A stretch of 64,000 nucleotides of DNA, taken from contig OZ037768.1 of NCBI GenBank assembly GCA_964035545.1, positions 1,849,501 through 1,913,500 of the forward strand, written 5' to 3'. A program made the translations under genes and the position numbers. This DNA comes from Bugula neritina (taxonomy: Eukaryota; Bryozoa; Gymnolaemata; Cheilostomatida; Bugulidae). The first letter of the stretch is position 1, and each line of letters starts with the position of its first letter. The notes under the pieces were generated by a model. It saw only the letters and a program-made list of their open reading frames with translations. It searched no databases and was not told the origin of the DNA. This document shows positions 58,175-64,000 of this stretch, one piece after another.

Positions 58175-60037
58175 GTCAAACTTCACATGACTTTTGAAAG
58201 TTTGAATAATATTATACGCTTTTTAGTCCTATACTTGAGTCTAGAACATGATAATATTACTGTACTTTTATAATCATGAATAATTTAAATATGATGAACT
58301 ACAACTTCACTTTTATCATTTCCTTTGTTTATTGGTTACTCTGGTACAAACAACCTCCTGTACTTCTACGAAAAAGTTTTATATTTTGGAGTTATTTTCT
58401 CCAAAACAGCGCGTTTTCTCATGAAACCTTCCTTCTTTGAATTTGCATTGAGAACCTACGATTTCAAAAAAAGTAGATTCGGCTAGTGATACCCCTTGTC
58501 ATACTAATACTCACACCAGTAGTCAATGAACTGGAAAATTTTTAGTTCAGTGCTAGTAGTGGCATAAATAGACGAAAATGTTTAACTTTATAACCAATGA
58601 ATACGTTTATACAGCATGAGCATAAGCTTGATGATTGTCGCTCTGAAAATGAAAGTGAATGCATTTGATTTTATACACTTACACTTAGTCTTACAGTTAC
58701 CGCTTAGTCTTACAGCATAGCCAATGCCATAACATCAACTATTAGCATGATAATGATGATCATGATAGTCGCTCTAACTACTAGTACTAGCAGTACTAGT
58801 ACTAGTAGTGACTACTGGTACTAGACCTAGTACTACTACTAGTGCTGTACACTACTACTACTAGTATTACTATTACTATTAGTATTACGGTATTAGTATT
58901 ACGTTTGACTTTGTGTTTTACTTTTTAGTTCAACTCGTGATCCTAAACATAGTCATAATGATAATCATAAAGACTTAAAAGTTAATCATGATGATACTCG
59001 TACTCATAGTATTAGTCATACTTACTATCACTATGAGTATCAGTGTGACTATCACTCATTCGCTCTCAGCTTCAATCTGTTGTTTCAAATATTAGCATAA
59101 CCGTAACGTGGACTATCACCATCACTATGGTCTATGACTATGTCTTAGACTTAGTCTCTCACTATCACTATTGGTCTTGGTATTACTTATCAGTAATGAG
59201 TATTAGCATTAGATTAGCTGGTTCTTCTCATTTATTATTTTAATTCTTTGGCTCTTTGACTTTATTACACCTATCCTTATAGTTATAGTAATTTTCAGAC
59301 TTTTAAAAATACGAGATTAAGTACCTATATATAAAATGCATGAACTGAAAAAAATGAATGTCTTTAGAGCTGATAGCCTAACTCCTAAGCTCGGCTAATG
59401 ATTGAAATGCACCACTTTTATTATTATTTTTTATGAAAACTAAAAATATCTGCTGAATGTCTGATTAGTATGCTGCTATTTATAGTACAATGTCATAATT
59501 TCTGAAAACTGCTTTTATATCAAAAATTTCATTCATTCATCTATATGTGAGTTATTTTTAATAGTGTTGTAATAGTATTTTACTATTTAAAATTAGTAAT
59601 CAAAAATATTTCATATGTCTCAGCTGAGCTATCAGCAGCTCCTTTGCGTAATTATGGTCACATGTATAGTCATCCTAGTGTCCTGTAAACTAGCTCTACA
59701 TCTTCCCATATTAATTATTTTCAATTTCACAAGAAAAGCTTAAATCCTTTATCCAATCCAGGGATCTATTAATAAACCAACATTAATTAAATCACTTAGC
59801 AAATGCATGTAGACCTTCACTCAATTATGTTTAATCTCAGTGAAAGTTGTTGATGTGCCTGTGGCCAGTTGATTGGTTCTGCTTATGAAATATATTGATA
59901 ACCTATTTGCTGGGCTAGTTGTCTAGGTGTGAGTTGGTAGTTGGGCATGTCAATAGTGGAGCCAGTTGGAACTAGTAGCAAGACTAGTTGACTGAATTTA
60001 CTGTATATGCTGTTTACAGGGTCGATAGCTCCACACA
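58175..60037. other. ABHD8-LSM7 divergent intergenic region
   Basis: 1.9 kb between divergent genes, holding both promoters. Between about 58500 and 59300 it has the degenerate ACT/ATT/AGT and TGATACTCGTACTCATAG (from 58992) vocabulary seen at 1-2100 and 33840-35050. Just before the LSM7 start there is an acceptor-like TGTTTACAG, so LSM7 may have a 5'-UTR intron. Confidence 0.6.
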
Positions 60038-60373
60038 ATGTCACAGCCATCTAAAGACCTTGGCTCCGGCTCTCAAGCTAAGCCAAAAAAAGAGAGTATT
60101 TTAGATTTATCCAAGTACATTGATAGAGCTATAAGGGTGAAGTTCACTGGTGGCAGGGAAGTCAGTGGTGTACTGAAGGGGTTTGACCCTCTAGTAAACC
60201 TGGTATTGGATGGATGCATCGAATATGTGCGAGATCCTGATGATAACTTCAAGTTAACAGATGACGAGAGACAGTTGGGACTGGTTGTGTGCCGTGGTAC
60301 AAGTGTTGTGCTCATATGCCCTCATGATGGCATGGAGTCTATCGCTAATCCTTTCATACAGACTGCTGATTAG
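60038..60373 (+). CDS. LSM7: U6 snRNA-associated Sm-like protein LSm7
   Basis: LSm7 is one subunit of two heptameric rings: LSm2-8, which binds the 3' end of U6 snRNA in the nucleus, and LSm1-7, which works in mRNA decapping in the cytoplasm. The 111-aa product (human 103) is encoded by a single exon. The Sm1 motif runs about 30-63 (IRVKFTGGREVSGVLKGFD then NLVLDG) and Sm2 about 80-95 (LGLVVCRGTSVVLICP). The pattern KKESILDLSKYID, shared with human LSm7, separates it from other LSm proteins. The first ~16 residues are a variable Ser/Gly-rich extension. No intron interrupts the coding region, unlike every other gene here. Confidence 0.97.
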   Translation: MSQPSKDLGSGSQAKPKKESILDLSKYIDRAIRVKFTGGREVSGVLKGFDPLVNLVLDGCIEYVRDPDDNFKLTDDERQLGLVVCRGTSVVLICPHDGMESIANPFIQTAD

Positions 60374-60782
60374 ACAAGATCAAATTGATCTTTAAACAAG
60401 CTTTTAGTCTGTTTTGTACATATTTTTTGTTACTTTCTTGTATATATTTGACAACTAATACATTATATACGAGTAAATCATAAAATGACTATTAATGTTG
60501 CTGTTTAGTTTTCTGATCAATGGGTCTGTTGCTAAACCATACTATTGACAAGTCAAACAGAGCTATATTTTTATTTCAAATAATTTTTTGGGGAAAGCAT
60601 GTATTCATGCCTTTTAGGTCAAAGCTTAAAAAATGTTGTAGAACTAATAGACCATGTAAAACTCAGCCAATCAGCGAAGTGTACCAGGTCAATGTCTTAC
60701 CATTGTAACTGATATAAAATTCTGCAAGTTCAATTGCAAAATGCATGCTTCTAAAAGCTAGTTGTGCAACTTTTGTTTCATG
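60374..60782. other. LSM7 3' region before the inverted repeat
   Basis: LSM7 3' UTR and flank; no canonical AATAAA seen close by. At 60677-60691 lies AAGTGTACCAGGTCA, the exact inverse of 60889-60903, so the mobile element may extend into this stretch. Its true left end cannot be fixed because the right end lies beyond the window. Confidence 0.5.
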
Positions 60783-61520
60783 CATTATTTAATTTCATAT
60801 CTTAAATTGATGACTCTTGAAATGATTTTTTAAAATGTCTAAATTAAGTGTTTATAAAACGCAATTAAAAATTGCATGTCTAGAAAAATGACCTGGTACA
60901 CTTTTGCAACTTAAGGCCAATTATTACATAACTGCCAGCTTAGTAGTTATTTGTTGTTGCAGCTTGAATGGGTTATTGTTTAGCATTGGAAGCTTGCAGT
61001 AAACATCTGTGAATTTGGTACATGACTTTGATTGGCTGGTTTTTGAATGGCCCTTTAGTATATGCATCTGGATGGCTGGGTAGTGTAGACTCCGCCTACA
61101 TCTAGCTAATGTACAGTAGCCAATCCACAGTAGTATTACAAAATTTCTGTTTAACAAATGAAATATTCTGGTCATTTGTTTTGTACTTTACAATAGTAAA
61201 TATTCTATTCAACTAGAATTTTATTGTATGTAAGCCATGGGAACTACTAAGAGGTTAAATCAACCACCCATGCTGGTAATATTGTTGCTCGCAGTAATAG
61301 CAAGTCCACACCGTATAAATATACACATAAGCTATTATGTGCAGCTTATGAATGCTGAAATGACCCCATTTCTTACTTTCAATTTGAAAAAAATTGTATT
61401 ACATATTCTGCCACTTCTGCACCAGGAACTTGTTTTCCTTTTAAATTTTGAAAATAGTAGTCAGTTTCTATAGCAGTCAACATCCACAACGTAAGCTTTC
61501 AAATAAACTATAAATATATG
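60783..61520 (+). repeat. Left inverted arm
   Basis: Inverse copy of 63253-64000. It contains a 78-codon open frame at 61237 (MGTTKRLNQPPMLVILLLAV) and an 83-codon frame on the minus strand, both repeated in the other arm. The arm also carries a CCAAT-like GATTGGCTGG near 61031. Confidence 0.93.
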
Positions 61521-63160
61521 GTAGCATATTGGCTTTGAAAGCTCAGAGGGATGTTCAGCTTCTCTCTTGTTGGAAAAACTATTAGATTGTTCAGTTCTCT
61601 TGCTAAAATATCTAATGTGTTTTTGAAAGTTTTGCTTGCTAGCAATCTAGAGATATAAAAAAGGTCAGCAAGTATTTGAAACTGTAAACCTTGACGCAGC
61701 TTCATCAAAGCCAATAAAAGTTTATCTTGTCTTGTTAACTTTTTTCTGAGAGTGAGAACTTTCATCTTCAGACATATAAATCTAAATATAGAAAATAAAG
61801 AATGAAAATTAAATTATGATTCAAATTATAATGTATGTGCTAAATAAATTTTGGGCTTAGTTTGTATTCATTCAGCAGTTTTTACCCTCTGGTAAGTAGC
61901 TTCAGTTATATTTTGCAACAACTATGAAGTTCAAGAACTGCTAGCTGAAGGCTTGACCCAATATATCACTATCCAAACAGAATGTAATGTGTGTCAACAT
62001 GTGTTACATAATATTGTAACAGTACATGGTAAGCTAGTTGTATGAATACATGCTTTGAATGAAGTTATGAGTTTAAACAAATAGTGTTGACAAACAATTA
62101 TTACTTCATTTTATAATTATACTATAACTAATTCAAACCCATATTATTTCTAGAATAGCATTTAATAATGTTTGTGAATAAGTGAAACTAGTAACAAGTG
62201 TAAACCATTTTAGTTTTAAACACTGAGTTAGTTTCAGCTAAAAATTAGATTAGGAGGCCACTTTTGATAAGCTTTAAAATAACCAAGGAAAATTTAAGTC
62301 AAAACAATTTACTTTTCCTGGAGAAAGTGAGTCAATTTGTCCACAAATAAAAGACTGCTGCTTGTTTAAATAAAACCCTAAACTAAATAAGTCGAAGCAT
62401 ACAGATGACCACTGTGGTATTTATGAATATCTTACATAAAACAAGATCTTTAATAAAAAATGTATGAATGATGTACTCACACTGCAACAAATTTAATTAA
62501 AATGACAGTTTTACTACACATCAAATTTAATCAATGTAGAAATTTTAGCATAGTGAGACTTGCATTGTTTATTTGTAATAAACCATAGTCTATCTTTGCA
62601 ATAAGAAAATTATAATTTTTACCTTGCTAAAAAATAGTATAGAGAACGTGTAGGTATTCCAGTATAGAATTTAGTTTGCTCATCTGTAGTGGTGAAAGTT
62701 TTAAAAACTTTTACTTTTTCAATAGTTGCTTTTTGTTTAAACGTGGAACTTTTTGAGCCTTTTCTTCCAACTTTTGATTTTCGTCTATCAATAGAATGTG
62801 CAGATCTTTTTTTCTGAGTAGTTGATGATTCTGGTAACTCAGTTACTTCTGATGAAGTCTGACTATGAGGATGGCTGTCAGATGAGTTCTGTTGCTCTAT
62901 ATCAGCTGACTCTGTTGATAACGTTTTCTGTTTGCTTCCTTCACATGTTTCATTAAAACCACTGTTTTTTGTGAGTCTTACATTATATGCTTTAGTGCGT
63001 TGGTAACCCAAATGAAAGGTTGGAGTTGGATTTTGCTCAGTGGACTGACCATCCTTATGATTATGATAGTCTGCTATGCTCTCTGTAATCTACAGCCACC
63101 ATTGGTGACTGATGAAATTTAGAATTTGAAGTAAAAATGTGTTATTTTTACCTGTGCCAT
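61508..63160 (-). pseudogene. Truncated DDE_Tnp_4-type transposase
   Basis: Three minus-strand exons can be joined in phase: 63160-63152 (ATGGCACAG), 63089-62623 and 61781-61508, giving 249 aa. The second holds NPTPTFHLGYQRTK, which resembles the stretch after the THAP zinc finger in this family, then a Ser/Lys linker and FYTGIPTRSLYYFL. The third holds KLTRQDKLLLALMKLRQGLQ and a helix-turn-helix typical of the region before the DDE_Tnp_4 catalytic domain. The frame ends at the left arm (IPLSFQSQYATIYL), exactly where the catalytic domain should begin. Neither the THAP finger nor any DDE residue is present, so it cannot be a functional transposase. The 9-nt first exon is speculative. Confidence 0.65.
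61782..62622. other. Core of the mobile element without coding signal
   Basis: 840 bp of AT-rich DNA that the transposase model treats as an intron. No open frame or repeat of note. Confidence 0.5.
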
Positions 63161-63252
63161 TATATAGAAATGTATATCTAGCTTTTATATAATATTCTTG
63201 TAATTTTTCATCATAGCAAGAACTAAATTACATTGTTTCCACACTAATATTT

Positions 63253-64000
63253 CATATATTTATAGTTTATTTGAAAGCTTACGTTGTTTATTGTGGATGC
63301 AGTTAACTGCTGTAGAAACTGACTACTATTTTCAAAATTTAAAAGGAAAACAAATTCTTGGTGCAGAAGTGGCAGAATATGTAATACAATTTTTTTCAAA
63401 TTGAAAGTAAGAAATGGGGTCATTTCAGCATTCATAAGCTGCACATAATAGCTTATGTGTATATTTATACGGTGTGGACTTGCTATTACTGCGAGCAACA
63501 ATATTACCAGCATGGGTGGTTGATTTAACCTCTTAGTAGTTCCCATGGCTTACATACAATAAAATTCTAGTTGAATAGAATATTTACTATTGTAAAGTAC
63601 AAAACAAATGACCAGAATATTTCATTTGTTAAACAGAAATTTTGTAATACTACTGTGGATTGGCTACTGTACATTAGCTAGATGTAGGCGGAGTCTACAC
63701 TACCCAGCCATCCAGATGCATATACTAAAGGGCCATTCAAAAACCAGCCAATCAAAGTCATGTACCAAATTCACAGATGTTTACTGCAAGCTTCCAATGC
63801 TAAACAATAACCCATTCAAGCTGCAACAACAAATAACTACTAAGCTGGCAGTTATGTAATAATTGGCCTTAAGTTGCAAAAGTGTACCAGGTCATTTTTC
63901 TAGACATGCAATTTTTAATTGCGTTTTATAAACACTTAATTTAGACATTTTGAAAAATCATTTCAAGAGTCATCAATTTAAGATATGAAATTAAATAATG
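63253..64000 (-). repeat. Right inverted arm (truncated by window end)
   Basis: Inverse copy of 60783-61520. Differences include HQEF for HQEL in the shared frame and two inserts totalling 10 bp near 63285-63315. The minus-strand frame is longer here (100 codons) because the inserts remove a stop. Confidence 0.93.

Larger units (their letters stand above)
60783..64000 (-). mobile_element. Long-inverted-repeat DNA transposon, ISL2EU/PIF-like (partial)
   Basis: Two inverted arms (60783-61520 and 63253-64000) flank a 1.7 kb core. Positions pair at a constant sum of 124783 from the window edge until about 61465, where the right arm gains 10 bp in two small indels. Only a handful of substitutions separate the arms in the parts I compared. 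The core carries, on the minus strand, a transposase fragment with the DDE_Tnp_4-associated helix-turn-helix. The right arm runs off the window, so ends and target-site duplication cannot be seen. The near-identity of the arms implies recent formation or ongoing conversion. Confidence 0.75.

Noticed and set aside
60924-61175. 83-codon frame MTRIFHLLNRNF repeated in both arms
   Set aside because: Overlaps the arm on the opposite strand to the other small frame, has no recognisable domain, and its conservation is explained by arm identity.
1-64000. tRNA, rRNA or snRNA genes
   Set aside because: I looked for tRNA A/B boxes and recognisable snRNA or rRNA stretches by eye and found none I could support; a covariance search would be decisive.
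1-64000. Assignment to a particular phylum
   Set aside because: Gene content shows an animal and the repeat-filled introns are distinctive, but no feature here lets me separate sponge, cnidarian or other invertebrates without a database search.

Overview
The window is animal nuclear DNA. It is AT-rich, the genes are split by many GT-AG introns, there is no operon structure, and the gene set is metazoan (a CAPS secretion activator, Rictor, MOGS, ABHD8 and LSm7). The proteins align over their whole length with human family members as I know them, but the introns are packed with minisatellites. An invertebrate, possibly from an early-branching lineage, fits best; I cannot name the species from the sequence alone.

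Layout. 1-2591: AT-rich intergenic DNA. 2592-8440 (+): MOGS, glucosidase I of N-glycan processing, 11 exons, 810 aa. 9456-32224 (+): CADPS/CAPS, the dense-core vesicle priming factor, 26 exons, 1396 aa. 32225-35085: intergenic. 35086-53998 (+): RICTOR, the mTORC2 scaffold, 31 exons, 1615 aa. 55233-58174 (-): an ABHD8-type alpha/beta hydrolase, 6 exons, 329 aa, tail-to-tail with RICTOR. 60038-60373 (+): LSM7, one coding exon. 60783 to the window end: two near-identical inverted arms of about 740 bp around a 1.7 kb core. The core carries a truncated DDE_Tnp_4-type (ISL2EU/PIF-like) transposase on the minus strand. All exon models were built by hand from protein similarity, splice sites and phase; every model closes in frame. 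The genes have no evident pathway in common.

The most unusual property is the relation between minisatellites and splice sites. More than 30 tandem arrays (units 15-42 bp) lie in the introns, and many begin exactly at, or within about 30 bp of, an exon edge. In at least five cases (CAPS exons 8 and 22, RICTOR exons 8, 13 and 28) the repeated unit contains the last bases of the exon plus the 5' splice site, so the real donor is followed by 4 to about 42 periodic copies of itself. RICTOR exon 26 shows the mirror case, with the acceptor repeated upstream, and RICTOR exon 13 has an exact 33-bp in-frame duplication at its 5' edge. In some arrays copied donors would lead to frameshifts or stops; in others the unit is a multiple of 3 and would lengthen the protein stepwise.

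A second pattern is that three intergenic tracts (1-2100, 33840-35050, 58500-59300) share the same degenerate vocabulary of ATT/ACT/AGT triplets and TGATACTCRTACT-like words.
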